From contig CALLUS010000005.1 of NCBI GenBank assembly GCA_938010435.1, forward strand, positions 62,001-126,000: a DNA stretch of 64,000 nucleotides, written 5' to 3'. The stretch comes from an uncultured Rhizobiaceae group bacterium. GTDB lineage: Bacteria; Pseudomonadota; Alphaproteobacteria; Rhizobiales; Rhizobiaceae. The translations under genes were made by a program, and so were the position numbers. Positions 8,495 through 17,720 of this stretch are shown here, piece by piece (within the stretch, counting starts at the first letter, position 1; the number at the start of each line of letters is the position of its first letter). The notes beneath the pieces were generated by a model that was given only the letters and a program-made list of their open reading frames with translations, had not been told where the DNA came from and did no database searches.

Positions 8495-9710
8495 TTACAA
8501 CGTCGAGGCCATTCGGGCAGACTTTCCAATTCTGCACCGTGATGTGCATGGAAAGCCGCTGGTTTATCTCGACAATGGTGCATCGGCTCAAAAGCCGCGT
8601 CAGGTCATTGATGCGGTTTCTCATGCTTATGAGAACGAATATGCCAACGTCCATCGCGGCCTGCATTTCCTCTCAAATGCGGCGACAGATGCGTATGAAG
8701 CGGCGCGGGGCAAGGTTCGTAAGTTCCTGAATGCCCCAAGTGACGAGAACATCGTTTTCACCAAAGGCACAACGGAAGCGATCAATTTGGTCGCGTACGG
8801 TTACGCCATGCCAAAATTTGAGGCGGGTGACGAGATTGTTCTCTCGATCATGGAACACCACTCCAACATCGTCCCATGGCATTTTTTGCGCGAACGCCAA
8901 GGCGCTGTTCTAAAATGGGTGGATGTGGACGAGCAGGGCGGTTTATCGCTTGAAGCTGTCGAAGCGCAGATCACGGACAAAACCAAACTCATTGCCATCA
9001 CGCAGATGTCTAATGTGCTCGGCACTGTGGTTCGTGTGAAAGAAATTTGCGCCATGGCCCATGCGCGCGGCATCAAAGTGCTGGTGGATGGTTCCCAAGG
9101 GGCGGTTCACATGCCCGTTGACGTGCAAGACATTGGTTGCGATTTCTACTGCATCACAGGCCATAAACTCTATGGCCCCTCGGGCATTGGTGTTCTCTAC
9201 GGCACCAAAGAAGCACTTGAAGAGATGATCCCATTCCAAGGTGGTGGAGAGATGATTTTGGATGTGACGCTTGATGGCGTCACTTACAATGATCCTCCGC
9301 ACCGCTTTGAGGCAGGCACGCCACCGATTGTTCAAGCCATTGGTCTTGGTGCTGCCATTGATTACATGGAAAGTGTTGGTCGTGAAAATATTGCAACTCA
9401 TGAGATAGAGTTGCGCGATTACGCAAATGAAAAATTACGCGAAATCAATGCATTGCGTATTATTGGTGATACACCAGATAAAGGTGCAATATTTTCGTTT
9501 GAAATCGAAGGCATTCATGCCCACGATATATCTATGGTAATTGATCGATCTGGTGTAGCCGTTCGAGCAGGCACCCACTGCGCACAACCCTTGATGCAAC
9601 GCTTCGGCGTCACATCCACCTGCCGAGCCAGCTTCGGCATGTACAACACAAAACAAGAGGTGGATGCTTTGGTGGAAGCTCTAGAAAAGGCGAGGAAGTT
9701 TTTCGGATGA
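8487..9710 (+). CDS. sufS: Cysteine desulfurase SufS (class II)
   Basis: 407 residues from ATG 8487, inside the sufD end; the frame runs open 23 codons further up but those lie within sufD. The enzyme makes persulfide from cysteine and passes it to the SufBCD scaffold. Visible features: PLP lysine in ITGHKLYGPSG at Lys227, the class II short active-site loop RAGTHCAQP with Cys365, and early YLDNGASAQKP. No sufE or sufU gene is present in the operon, although SufS enzymes usually need such an acceptor. It overlaps sufT by four bases. Confidence 0.96.
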   Translation: MSDYNVEAIRADFPILHRDVHGKPLVYLDNGASAQKPRQVIDAVSHAYENEYANVHRGLHFLSNAATDAYEAARGKVRKFLNAPSDENIVFTKGTTEAINLVAYGYAMPKFEAGDEIVLSIMEHHSNIVPWHFLRERQGAVLKWVDVDEQGGLSLEAVEAQITDKTKLIAITQMSNVLGTVVRVKEICAMAHARGIKVLVDGSQGAVHMPVDVQDIGCDFYCITGHKLYGPSGIGVLYGTKEALEEMIPFQGGGEMILDVTLDGVTYNDPPHRFEAGTPPIVQAIGLGAAIDYMESVGRENIATHEIELRDYANEKLREINALRIIGDTPDKGAIFSFEIEGIHAHDISMVIDRSGVAVRAGTHCAQPLMQRFGVTSTCRASFGMYNTKQEVDALVEALEKARKFFG

Positions 9711-10114
9711 CTGAAAATACAGAACTCACTGCTGCTGACATGGAAACGGGGCCGAATGCGGCTTCGATTGGTGAGAATACACCAAGTTCCATTCCTCAAC
9801 ATGAACTGGATCGTCTAACGGTCGACATTATTGCGGCAATCAAGACCGTCTATGACCCTGAAATTCCATCGGACATCTACGAAATTGGTCTGATCTATCG
9901 CATTGATATGGATGACAACCGCATGGTTGATATCGATATGACAGTGACAGCGCCCGGTTGCCCTGTTGCTGGTGAGATGCCCGGTTGGGTTGAAAATGCG
10001 GTCAGTTCTGTTGAAGGCGTGTCCGGTGTAACAGTAAACATGGTGTTCGACCCGCCATGGACACCGGAGCGTTTGAGCGAAGAAGCGCAAATCGCACTTG
10101 GCTGGTATGTTTAA
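9707..10114 (+). CDS. SUF-associated MIP18/DUF59 protein (SufT-like)
   Basis: 135 residues. The first 35 residues are a polar, probably disordered extension; the rest is a DUF59 domain with YDPEIPSDIYEIGLIY, TAPGCPVAG with the conserved Cys, and the terminal PPWTPERLSEEA-LGWY. Proteins of this family act in maturation and delivery of Fe-S clusters. The start overlaps the sufS stop (ATGA), so it is co-translated with SufS. It is a regular member of alphaproteobacterial suf operons. Confidence 0.92.
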   Translation: MTENTELTAADMETGPNAASIGENTPSSIPQHELDRLTVDIIAAIKTVYDPEIPSDIYEIGLIYRIDMDDNRMVDIDMTVTAPGCPVAGEMPGWVENAVSSVEGVSGVTVNMVFDPPWTPERLSEEAQIALGWYV

Positions 10115-10187
10115 TCGTCACAGGCAAGACAATTGTAATGGTTGGCATGGATGATTACATTAAGGGCAACGCAATAAGGACTAGACC

Positions 10188-10571
10188 ATGAGTCGCTTCG
10201 CCGTAATGACATTGACCGACGCCGCCATTGAGCGGGTCGATGAGATCGTTTCCAACTCCGCTGAAACGCCTTTGGGCATTCGCGTGGGTGTGAAAAACGG
10301 CGGCTGTGCCGGCATGGAATACACTGTTGAATTGGTGTCCGAAGCAGACCCCAAAGACGATGCGGTTCAGGCAGGCGACCATACGGTCTATATCGCACCA
10401 CAAGCTGTCTTGTTTTTGTTGGGTACGCAGATGGACTTTGAAGTGACCAAGCTGCGCAGCGGTTTCGTTTTTAACAACCCAAATCAAACATCAGCATGCG
10501 GGTGCGGAGAAAGTGTTACTTTGACCCCCGCTTCACCAGAAGCGTTGGCAAACGCTAATTCTATTCAATAA
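10188..10571 (+). CDS. sufA: A-type Fe-S carrier protein SufA/IscA family
   Basis: 127 residues with the three invariant cysteines of A-type carriers: one in GGCAGMEY (about Cys40) and two in the C-terminal C-G-C of SACGCGES. The protein binds an Fe-S cluster and passes it to apo-enzymes. The start ATG 10188 is preceded by AAGGACTAGACC. A 73-base gap separates it from sufT; the gap holds nothing I can assign. It is the last recognisable suf gene. SufA and IscA cannot be told apart by sequence alone; the operon context favours SufA. Confidence 0.92.
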   Translation: MSRFAVMTLTDAAIERVDEIVSNSAETPLGIRVGVKNGGCAGMEYTVELVSEADPKDDAVQAGDHTVYIAPQAVLFLLGTQMDFEVTKLRSGFVFNNPNQTSACGCGESVTLTPASPEALANANSIQ

Positions 10572-10587
10572 CAGGGGGGCGGGTTCT

Positions 10588-10833
10588 ATGGGTTGGTTTA
10601 TGACAATAATCATCGGTGGTTTGGCGGGCTATATCGCCGAGCGCATCATGAAAGCTGATATGGGTATTTTCGGAAATATCGGGATCGGTATTGTGGGCGC
10701 GATGGCCGCAAATTTTGTTCTCAGCCTGTTAGGCTTTTACACAAGCGGCGGTTTGATCACACAAGGTATCGTAGCCGTGGCTGGAGCTTGTGCATTGATT
10801 TACATTTATCGCGCTATCAAAGCACGCGGTTAA
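10588..10833 (+). CDS. GlsB/YeaQ/YmgE family membrane protein
   Basis: 81 residues, three hydrophobic segments (about 2-15, 26-47 and 57-76) rich in glycine. The pattern I-I-G-G-L-A-G-Y-I-A-E-R-I-M-K followed by GNIGIGIVGA is characteristic of this transglycosylase-associated family of small inner-membrane proteins, often stress-induced in other bacteria. Start ATG 10588 follows AGGGGGGCGGG, a strong ribosome binding site. It lies between sufA and lipA with short gaps, so it is likely in the same transcript. Molecular function unknown. Confidence 0.85.
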   Translation: MGWFMTIIIGGLAGYIAERIMKADMGIFGNIGIGIVGAMAANFVLSLLGFYTSGGLITQGIVAVAGACALIYIYRAIKARG

Positions 10834-10857
10834 ACTAAAACACGAGGAAGCGCGACA

Positions 10858-11817
10858 TTGGTCACACTGCTCAATACGATTGACGAGAAACGTCCGCGTC
10901 ATCCAGAAAAAGAACATAAGCCAGACCAACCTGTTTTAAAGAAACCGGACTGGATTCGCGTTCGTGCATCCTCTTCTCCGGTGTTCACAGAAACGAAAGA
11001 AATCGTCAAAGAAAACAACCTTGTGACGGTTTGCGAAGAGGCTGGCTGCCCCAATATTGGCGAATGCTGGTCGAAAAAACACGCAACCATGATGATCATG
11101 GGCGACACGTGCACGCGCGCATGCGCGTTCTGCAATGTGCGTACGGGCAGGCCAGAAGCATTAGACACGGCTGAACCCGAAAATGTCGCCACAGCTGTTG
11201 CTAAACTGGGCCTGCGTCACGTGGTGATTACATCAGTCGACCGCGACGATCTGGACGATGGTGGTGCACAACATATTGCAGATACGATATATGCCATTCG
11301 CGCAGCATCACCGGACACCACAATTGAAGTTCTGACGCCGGATTTCCTGCGCAAAGACGGTGCATTGGAAATTGTGGTTAAAGCCAGACCGGACGTGTTC
11401 AATCACAATGTTGAAACGGTTCCCGGTCACTATCTTACTGTTCGCCCCGGCGCACGTTACTACCATTCCATCCGCTTGTTGGAACGGGTAAAAGAGCTAG
11501 ACCCGACCATGTTCACAAAATCCGGCCTTATGGTGGGGTTTGGCGAAACCCGCAATGAAGTGTTGCAATTGATGGATGACCTGCGTGTTGCTCACGTGGA
11601 CTTCCTGACAATCGGTCAATACTTACAGCCGACGAAAAAACATCATCGAATTGAAGAGTTTGTGACGCCTGAACAGTTCAAGAGCTATGAGACCACTGCC
11701 TATTCAAAAGGTTTTTTGCTGGTGTCCTCCAGCCCGCTCACACGTTCTTCATATCATGCGGATGAAGATTTTGCCCGATTGAAAGAAGCGCGTGACAAAC
11801 AAATTGCCGCGGCCTGA
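10858..11817 (+). CDS. lipA: Lipoyl synthase
   Basis: 319 residues. LipA is a radical-SAM enzyme that inserts two sulfurs into protein-bound octanoyl groups, sacrificing an auxiliary 4Fe-4S cluster. The auxiliary cluster motif is [12 protein letters not shown] and the radical-SAM motif CTRACAFC. The C-terminal [11 protein letters not shown] holds the third family signature (R-S-S-Y). The start is TTG at 10858, supported by GAGGAAG upstream and by the normal N-terminus that follows. Because each turnover consumes a cluster, its place directly after the suf genes makes biochemical sense. It is followed three bases later by the COQ10-like gene. Confidence 0.96.
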   Translation: MVTLLNTIDEKRPRHPEKEHKPDQPVLKKPDWIRVRASSSPVFTETKEIVKENNLVTVCEEAGCPNIGECWSKKHATMMIMGDTCTRACAFCNVRTGRPEALDTAEPENVATAVAKLGLRHVVITSVDRDDLDDGGAQHIADTIYAIRAASPDTTIEVLTPDFLRKDGALEIVVKARPDVFNHNVETVPGHYLTVRPGARYYHSIRLLERVKELDPTMFTKSGLMVGFGETRNEVLQLMDDLRVAHVDFLTIGQYLQPTKKHHRIEEFVTPEQFKSYETTAYSKGFLLVSSSPLTRSSYHADEDFARLKEARDKQIAAA

Positions 11818-11820
11818 TTA

Positions 11821-12282
11821 ATGCCACACTTTGAGAAAGTTCATCCTGTTCAGCACCATGCTTTGAATATGTTTGATCTTGTTGCTGACATTGAACGCTA
11901 TCCCGAATTTGTCCCGCTGTGCCAAGCGCTGACCATTCGATCAGAACGCGAAAAGTCTGGCAGAAACATATTATTGGCCGACATGACTGTAGGGTATAAA
12001 GCCATCCGCGAAACCTTCACCTGTCAGGTCGTGCTCAATCGCGAAGTCAACGAGATCGTCGCCAGTTATATTGATGGCCCATTTAAATATCTGGAAAACA
12101 AATGGCATTTTGAGCAAACGGGCGAGGGCCGTTGCGATATTCATTTCGAGTTGGATTACGAGTTTAAAAGCACGGCTTTAGCATTGTTGATGGGTTCAAT
12201 GTTCGATCGCGCTTTCGCCAAGTTTACCGAGGCTTTTGAAGAACGTGCAAATGCACTTTACGGAGTAGAAGACGTTGCTTGA
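11821..12282 (+). CDS. COQ10/RatA-like START-domain protein
   Basis: 153 residues, a single START/polyketide-cyclase-like domain. The opening H-x-A-x-x-M-F-D-L-V-A-D-I-E-R-Y-P-E-F-V-P is the family signature, and the C-terminal MFDRAFAKFTEAFEERA helix is also typical. Mitochondrial COQ10 homologues bind ubiquinone and aid respiration; the E. coli homologue RatA was described as a ribosome-associated toxin. In alphaproteobacteria next to lipA the COQ10 role seems more likely. It overlaps the convergent cinA-domain gene by 25 bases. Confidence 0.88.
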   Translation: MPHFEKVHPVQHHALNMFDLVADIERYPEFVPLCQALTIRSEREKSGRNILLADMTVGYKAIRETFTCQVVLNREVNEIVASYIDGPFKYLENKWHFEQTGEGRCDIHFELDYEFKSTALALLMGSMFDRAFAKFTEAFEERANALYGVEDVA

Positions 12283-12767
12283 TCTAATTCAGATTTCAAC
12301 ATCGTAAGCGCAACGTCTACGGCAGCATTGCGAACGTTTTCACGCGTAAGCACTGTGAGTTCATTGCCGAAGAAACATTCACGCACAGTCGCCAAGCCGT
12401 CTCTCGTTTGTGAGGCAATATAAACCAAACCGACAGGTTTGGTTTCGGTGCCCCCCGTTGGGCCTGCGACACCTGTGATTGCCACAGCAGCATCGGCACG
12501 GGAGTTTTCCAAAGCACCTGCGACCATGGCGCGTGCGACGATATCTGATACAGCCCCTTGTGATTCAATGGCGCCTAGAGGCACACCAAGCATCTCAACT
12601 TTGGCATCATTGGAATAGGTGACAAAACCGCGATCTACCGCGACAGAAGAACCAGAAATATCAGTCAAAACAGCACTTACCAATCCGCCTGTACAGCTTT
12701 CAGCTGCAGCCACCATCAGGCCTTTTGATGTGGCGATTTGAATGATTTCAGAAGCAAGTTCAGACAT
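12258..12767 (-). CDS. CinA-domain protein, nicotinamide-nucleotide amidohydrolase
   Basis: 169 residues from ATG 12765-12767; an upstream in-frame ATG would add 15 residues from inside ispDF. It is a stand-alone CinA C-terminal domain (PncC-like), which hydrolyses nicotinamide mononucleotide to nicotinate mononucleotide in NAD recycling. Seen: AAAESCTGGLVSA near the start, G-A-V-S-D-I-V-A, and ITGVAGPTGGTETKPVGLVY. The N-terminal MoaB-like domain of full CinA is absent, as is usual for this form. It overlaps the ispDF stop by eight bases (ATGTCTGA). Confidence 0.92.
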   Translation of the reverse strand: MSELASEIIQIATSKGLMVAAAESCTGGLVSAVLTDISGSSVAVDRGFVTYSNDAKVEMLGVPLGAIESQGAVSDIVARAMVAGALENSRADAAVAITGVAGPTGGTETKPVGLVYIASQTRDGLATVRECFFGNELTVLTRENVRNAAVDVALTMLKSELDQATSSTP

Positions 12768-13959
12768 TAAGCGAATTCTCCATAACAACAGTGGCCGTGG
12801 CTGTGGCAACAATACCTTCTTCGCGACCTATAAATCCAATGCGTTCATTCGTGGTCGCCTTCACCGCGATACGTCCGATTTCCATATTGGCAACATCAGC
12901 AATGGTTTGACGCATTTTATCTCTCTGTGGGCCAATTTTCGGGGCTTCGCAGATGAGTGTAACGTCCATGTGCGTGATTGTGCCACCGGCTTTGCGAACG
13001 CGATCCACAGCGTATTCTAAAAATTGGCTGGAACGCGCGCCTTTCCACTTCGGGTCCGTTGGCGGGAAATGACTGCCTATATCTCCGTCCGCAATGGTGG
13101 CCAACAAGGCATCGGTCAAAGCATGTAAACCAACATCAGCATCAGAATGTCCACTGAGAGCCGCCGTATGGGGAATACGAATGCCGCATAGCCAAACATG
13201 ATCACCTTCCACCAATTGGTGTGTGTCGTATCCGTGACCTACCCGAACATCTGGAACAACAGTGTTCATACGTTTTTCCATTTCAGCAAAGTCTTCTCGT
13301 GTGGTGAGTTTGATATTGGCAGGACCCCCTTCAACGGGCAAAACATTCAATCCGACCCATTCCGCCACCGAACTGTCGTCTGTGAGGTCGCTCATACCTT
13401 CTTCCGTAGCTGCGTTGTGCGCGTTCAAAATCGCTTGAAAATGAAACCCCTGTGGAGTCTGAGCCGTAAATAGATCATCGCGGGGAACTGTTTGACCAAC
13501 GAACCCGTCGGCTCCAATTTGTTTAACAGTATCCACAACTGCCAACCCTGGTAAAACCGCTAAATGGGTTTTTAATCCGTCCATAACCCGATCAATCAAT
13601 TCTGCATCTACAAAAGGCCGCGCTGCATCGTGAATGAGAACAAGGTCATAACCACTGTTAGACAAAGCTTGTAATCCAGCAAGAACGGATGCCTGTCGGG
13701 TCGCACCTCCTTTCACAGGTTCAAGCAATTTAGAAGAACTCGTAACAGCATCTTCAAACAGTGCACCATCATCGGGATGAATGACCACTTGCACAGCATC
13801 AATCGCGCTGTGAGTGACAAACGAGTTCACCGTGCGTAGCAACACAGACTGTCCGCCCAGTATGCGGTATTGTTTTGGCCCGTCCTCTGAGCCCGCACGT
13901 TCACCACGGCCAGCGGCAACGATTAGCGCAACAGTCTTTGGGTGGTCGAGAGTGTTCAT
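12760..13959 (-). CDS. ispDF: Bifunctional IspD/IspF (MEP isoprenoid pathway)
   Basis: 399 residues from ATG 13957-13959; the open frame extends 17 codons further but the family N-terminus is VALIVAAGRGERAG close to this ATG. Residues 1-235 form the CDP-ME synthetase (IspD) with the CTP-binding AAGRGERAG loop and HDAARPFV. Residues from about 240 form MECDP synthase (IspF) with metal ligands in VGHGYDTH and GHSDADVGLHA and the later KATTNERIGFIGR. The fusion is a hallmark of alphaproteobacteria and catalyses two non-consecutive steps. Divergent to dusB across 80 bases. Confidence 0.96.
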   Translation of the reverse strand: MNTLDHPKTVALIVAAGRGERAGSEDGPKQYRILGGQSVLLRTVNSFVTHSAIDAVQVVIHPDDGALFEDAVTSSSKLLEPVKGGATRQASVLAGLQALSNSGYDLVLIHDAARPFVDAELIDRVMDGLKTHLAVLPGLAVVDTVKQIGADGFVGQTVPRDDLFTAQTPQGFHFQAILNAHNAATEEGMSDLTDDSSVAEWVGLNVLPVEGGPANIKLTTREDFAEMEKRMNTVVPDVRVGHGYDTHQLVEGDHVWLCGIRIPHTAALSGHSDADVGLHALTDALLATIADGDIGSHFPPTDPKWKGARSSQFLEYAVDRVRKAGGTITHMDVTLICEAPKIGPQRDKMRQTIADVANMEIGRIAVKATTNERIGFIGREEGIVATATATVVMENSLNV

Positions 13960-14039
13960 GTGATGGAACTGCCATGAAGACCAGATATGCGCAACACGTT
14001 TTACTTGCACTCCTCAATGGCCATGCTTAGAAAAGCGCC

Positions 14040-15065
14040 ATGGATAAAAATTGCACAAAAAACGCGCAAAAACAGATCAGCATTGGCAAACACACATTGC
14101 GAAACAATGTGCTGTTGGCGCCAATGTCTGGCGTGACCGATGTGCCTTTTCGAAAGCTTGCCTGGAAACATGGCGCAGGCATGGTGGTCTCAGAAATGGT
14201 GGCCAGCGAAGCCTTAACCACCGGCCAAGAAGAGATGCGTTTGAAGTCAGAATCAGCGGGTTTGCCCGTCCACATGGTACAATTGGCAGGGCGGCAGCCA
14301 AAGTGGATGGCGGAGGCCACGCGTATTGCGTTGGAGTCTGGTGCGGATATCATCGATATCAACATGGGTTGCCCCTCAAAGCGTGTGACCAACGGATATT
14401 CAGGTTCCGCATTGATGCGCGATCTTGATCATGCACTGACACTCATTGACGCAGTCGTTGAGACGTCTTCTGTGCCTGTCACACTCAAAATGCGCCTCGG
14501 TTGGGATCAACAATCTATCAATGCGCCTGAACTTGCCAAACGCGCAGAAGATGCTGGCGTTCACTTGATAACAGTACACGGCCGTACGCGAGATCAATTT
14601 TACAAAGGTGAAGCCAATTGGGAATTGGTTCAACACGTTCGTGACAATACGAAATTACCGTTGGTGATCAATGGAGATATCACGTCCGCTCAAAAAGCCC
14701 GCAATGCAATGTCCGTAAGTGGCGCCGATGCCGTCATGGTCGGGCGCGGCACTTATGGTACGCCTTGGTTGTGTGGCCAAATTGCGAGCGAATTGGATGA
14801 AGTAAAACCAATAAAAACACCGCAGGGCGCAGAGCTTGGTGAACTCGTTGCTACCCACCATGAAGAAATATTGTCGCTCTACGGGTTTGAACTCGGTATT
14901 CGCAATGCACGAAAACACATTGATTGGTATCTCGGTCATTTAGGGCCAAGCGAAGCGCTTACCCAAACGCGCTTAAAATTGATGCAAAGTAGAGACCCAA
15001 ATGAAGTTCAACGATTGGTCGCCGGCTTGTTTGGTTCAGAACCTTCTGAAATGGCAGCAGCATGA
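14040..15065 (+). CDS. dusB: tRNA-dihydrouridine synthase DusB (NifR3)
   Basis: 341 residues, FMN-dependent TIM barrel reducing uridines in the tRNA D-loop. N-terminal [17 protein letters not shown] binds FMN. The catalytic cysteine is in [11 protein letters not shown] at Cys111, followed by [24 protein letters not shown] and [13 protein letters not shown] complete the barrel motifs. As in rhizobia, where the gene was named nifR3, it precedes ntrBC; its stop overlaps the ntrB start by four bases, so all three are likely co-transcribed from a promoter in the 80-base gap with ispDF. Confidence 0.95.
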   Translation: MDKNCTKNAQKQISIGKHTLRNNVLLAPMSGVTDVPFRKLAWKHGAGMVVSEMVASEALTTGQEEMRLKSESAGLPVHMVQLAGRQPKWMAEATRIALESGADIIDINMGCPSKRVTNGYSGSALMRDLDHALTLIDAVVETSSVPVTLKMRLGWDQQSINAPELAKRAEDAGVHLITVHGRTRDQFYKGEANWELVQHVRDNTKLPLVINGDITSAQKARNAMSVSGADAVMVGRGTYGTPWLCGQIASELDEVKPIKTPQGAELGELVATHHEEILSLYGFELGIRNARKHIDWYLGHLGPSEALTQTRLKLMQSRDPNEVQRLVAGLFGSEPSEMAAA

Positions 15066-16174
15066 TGCTGAACGGCAACGACATTTCTGTATCAGTGCTC
15101 GCGGCATTGCCACATCCGGTTTTTGTTGTGGGAGAGGATGGCTGTTTTACATTTGCCAATTCCGCCGCTGAAGCATTCTTCCGTTCCAGTTTCAATGTGA
15201 TACAGAAACGTCAATTCAATTGGTATCTGCCAAGCAGTACACCAATGACAAATCTTATCGAGCAGGTGAGGACCACCCGCTCACCAGTCAGTGAATATCG
15301 GGTTGATATATCGTCTCCACGTTTGGGCGAAGAAAATTGGGTTGATGTATATGTAGGGCCATTGAACGAAGACCCGAGCAATGTGATCGTCATGTTGCAA
15401 GTTAAATCCATGGCAGAAACCATGGACCGTCAATTGACCCACCGTGGAGCAGCACGCACGGTGACAGGTTTGGCTGCTATGCTGGCCCATGAAATCAAAA
15501 ACCCGTTGGCTGGAATTCGCGGCGCGGCGCAATTGTTGGAAACACACAGCGACGAAGATGATCGTGCGTTGACTAAATTGATCACCGATGAAACTGATCG
15601 CATTGTGCGTTTGGTGGATCGGATGGAAGTATTCTCCGACGAACGGCCAATCGAGCGTGATCCAGTGAACATTCATTCGGTGTTGGAACATGTGAAAATT
15701 CTAGCGACCAACAGTTTTGCTAAATCAGTAAAGTTCCAAGAACTGTACGACCCATCATTGCCGCCCGTCATGGGCAATCGTGATCAACTTATACAAGTTG
15801 TCTTGAATTTGATTAAGAATGCTTGTGAAGCCATGGCTGGAACAAGTGATGCGAAACTGTCCATAACAACTGCATTTCGGCCAGGTATGCGCATAGCCGC
15901 TGCAGGGTCAAAACAGCGCGTGTCGTTGCCCATCTCGCTTACATTGCAGGACAACGGAACAGGTGTTCCAGAAGATATTCGCTCATACATGTTCGACCCG
16001 TTTGTGACCACGAAACAAAACGGCTCAGGATTAGGCTTGGCGCTTGTTGCTAAAATAGTCGGCGATCATGGCGGTGTCGTATCCTGCGAGAGTTCGCCCA
16101 AAGGCACTACGTTCGAAATTTTGTTGCCCATGTGGAAGATGCAGAACCACCCGGAAGAGGACACCCATGCCTGA
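15062..16174 (+). CDS. ntrB: Nitrogen regulation sensor kinase/phosphatase NtrB
   Basis: 370 residues, soluble. A PAS domain fills roughly residues 10-115. The phospho-acceptor is His143 in [15 protein letters not shown], and the ATPase domain has the N box [13 protein letters not shown], the G1 box [11 protein letters not shown] and G2 box [13 protein letters not shown]. NtrB phosphorylates NtrC under nitrogen limitation and dephosphorylates it when PII signals sufficiency. ATG codons at 15062 and 15065 are both possible. It overlaps ntrC by eight bases. Confidence 0.95.
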   Translation: MMLNGNDISVSVLAALPHPVFVVGEDGCFTFANSAAEAFFRSSFNVIQKRQFNWYLPSSTPMTNLIEQVRTTRSPVSEYRVDISSPRLGEENWVDVYVGPLNEDPSNVIVMLQVKSMAETMDRQLTHRGAARTVTGLAAMLAHEIKNPLAGIRGAAQLLETHSDEDDRALTKLITDETDRIVRLVDRMEVFSDERPIERDPVNIHSVLEHVKILATNSFAKSVKFQELYDPSLPPVMGNRDQLIQVVLNLIKNACEAMAGTSDAKLSITTAFRPGMRIAAAGSKQRVSLPISLTLQDNGTGVPEDIRSYMFDPFVTTKQNGSGLGLALVAKIVGDHGGVVSCESSPKGTTFEILLPMWKMQNHPEEDTHA

Positions 16175-17606
16175 AGTTTTAATTGCCGATGATGATGCCG
16201 CAATACGCACCGTGTTGTCTCAAGCTTTATCCCGGGAGGGCTATGAAGTGAGGGTCACATCCAATGTCGCGACGCTTTGGCGATGGGTTTCAGCTGGTGA
16301 TGGTGATGTGATCGTTACTGACGTTGTTATGCCTGACGAAAACATTTTTGACGTTTTGCCGCGAATCAAGCGGGCACGCCCGGAAATTCCAGTGATCGTC
16401 ATGAGCGCGCAAAACACATTCATGACTGCCATCACGGCCACTGAAAAAGGTGCCTATGATTATCTACCCAAGCCATTTGATTTAAAGGAACTCATCAACA
16501 CTGTTGAACGCGCATTAGCTCAATCCACCATAGTGGAAGAAGAGCCTGATGAGGACAATGGATTGTCGATGCCTTTGGTGGGTCGTTCGCAGGCCATGCA
16601 AGAAATCTACCGCGTGATCGCACGAATGACGCAGACGGACTTGACCGTCATGATCAACGGAGAAAGTGGCACAGGCAAAGAGTTGGTCGCCAAAGCCCTG
16701 CATCAGTTTGGCAAACGTAAAAACGGCCCATTTGTTGCCATCAATATGGCAGCCATTCCAAAAGATCTGATTGAGAGTGAATTGTTTGGTCACGAAAAAG
16801 GCGCGTTCACCGGCGCAAACTCCCGTTCATCAGGTCGTTTTGAGCAAGCAAATGGTGGAACGCTGTTCCTCGACGAAATCGGTGATATGCCAATGGAAGC
16901 GCAAACAAGACTGCTGCGTGTGCTTCAAGAGGGCGAATATACGACCGTCGGCGGACGTACACCCATATCAACAGATGTCCGTATTGTTGCAGCCACCCAC
17001 CAAGATTTGGGAGAACTCATCAGTAAGGGGTTGTTCAGAGAGGATCTCTTCTACCGCCTCAATGTCGTACCGCTTCGTTTGCCACCTCTGCGTGAACGAG
17101 GGCAAGATATTCCTGACCTCGCACGCCATTTCTTCAATGAAAATGTTGCCCAAGGTCTTCCCAATAAAAAGTTGGATAAAGCAGCAATTGACCGACTGAA
17201 AGAACATTCTTGGCCGGGAAATGTTCGGGAATTGGAAAACTTGGTACAACGGCTCAGCGCGCTTTATCCGCAAGATGCGATTACCGCTGAATTGATCGAC
17301 GGTGAGTTATTTGCCAGTCAACCGAACCGATCCGCAAACGAACAATCAAGTGTGTCCAATCACAGTCTTCAAACGTCGGTCGCATTGCTGGCCTCTCAAC
17401 TGCTTGAACAGCACACGCCTGACACACCACTCAATGACCTCTATCAAACTGTGTTGCGGGAAATGGAAGAACCATTGCTTATAACCACATTGAAGGCGAC
17501 CAGGGGCAATCAAATTCAAGCTGCTAAAGTTTTAGGTCTCAATCGCAATACATTGCGCAAGAAGATCAAAGATCTCGATTTGGGTATCACAAAAGGTTTG
17601 GGCTGA
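16167..17606 (+). CDS. ntrC: Sigma-54-dependent nitrogen regulator NtrC
   Basis: 479 residues from ATG 16167; the frame continues upstream within ntrB but the receiver domain begins at [10 protein letters not shown]. Domains: receiver with Asp52 in [11 protein letters not shown]+ domain with Walker A GESGTGKE and the sigma-54 contact loop GAFTGA, Walker [10 protein letters not shown], and a C-terminal Fis-type helix-turn-helix ([20 protein letters not shown]). It activates nitrogen-assimilation promoters. Gene order ntrB-ntrC-ntrY-ntrX is typical of Hyphomicrobiales. Confidence 0.96.
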   Translation: MPEVLIADDDAAIRTVLSQALSREGYEVRVTSNVATLWRWVSAGDGDVIVTDVVMPDENIFDVLPRIKRARPEIPVIVMSAQNTFMTAITATEKGAYDYLPKPFDLKELINTVERALAQSTIVEEEPDEDNGLSMPLVGRSQAMQEIYRVIARMTQTDLTVMINGESGTGKELVAKALHQFGKRKNGPFVAINMAAIPKDLIESELFGHEKGAFTGANSRSSGRFEQANGGTLFLDEIGDMPMEAQTRLLRVLQEGEYTTVGGRTPISTDVRIVAATHQDLGELISKGLFREDLFYRLNVVPLRLPPLRERGQDIPDLARHFFNENVAQGLPNKKLDKAAIDRLKEHSWPGNVRELENLVQRLSALYPQDAITAELIDGELFASQPNRSANEQSSVSNHSLQTSVALLASQLLEQHTPDTPLNDLYQTVLREMEEPLLITTLKATRGNQIQAAKVLGLNRNTLRKKIKDLDLGITKGLG

Positions 17607-17677
17607 TAGACCCAAATTATTTTCACTCAAAAATGTGATTTCGATAGCCAAACCAAATGTTGCATTTAAGCCACAAT

Positions 17678-17702
17678 TTGTTGCATAATCGCAACAATAT
17701 TG
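17678..17702. promoter_or_regulatory. Perfect inverted repeat just upstream of ntrY
   Basis: TTGTTGC-ATAATC-GCAACAA at 17678-17697 is a perfect 7+7 inverted repeat ending 23 bases before the ntrY ATG. It runs into CAATATTG (17695-17702), itself a palindrome of the CAA-Nx-TTG form reported as an NtrX recognition motif in Sinorhizobium. The position, between a likely promoter and the start codon, suits autoregulation of ntrYX. It does not resemble the NtrC site TGCACC-N5-GGTGCA. Confidence 0.4.
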
Positions 17703-17720
17703 AATCCAGACTCGTTTTGA

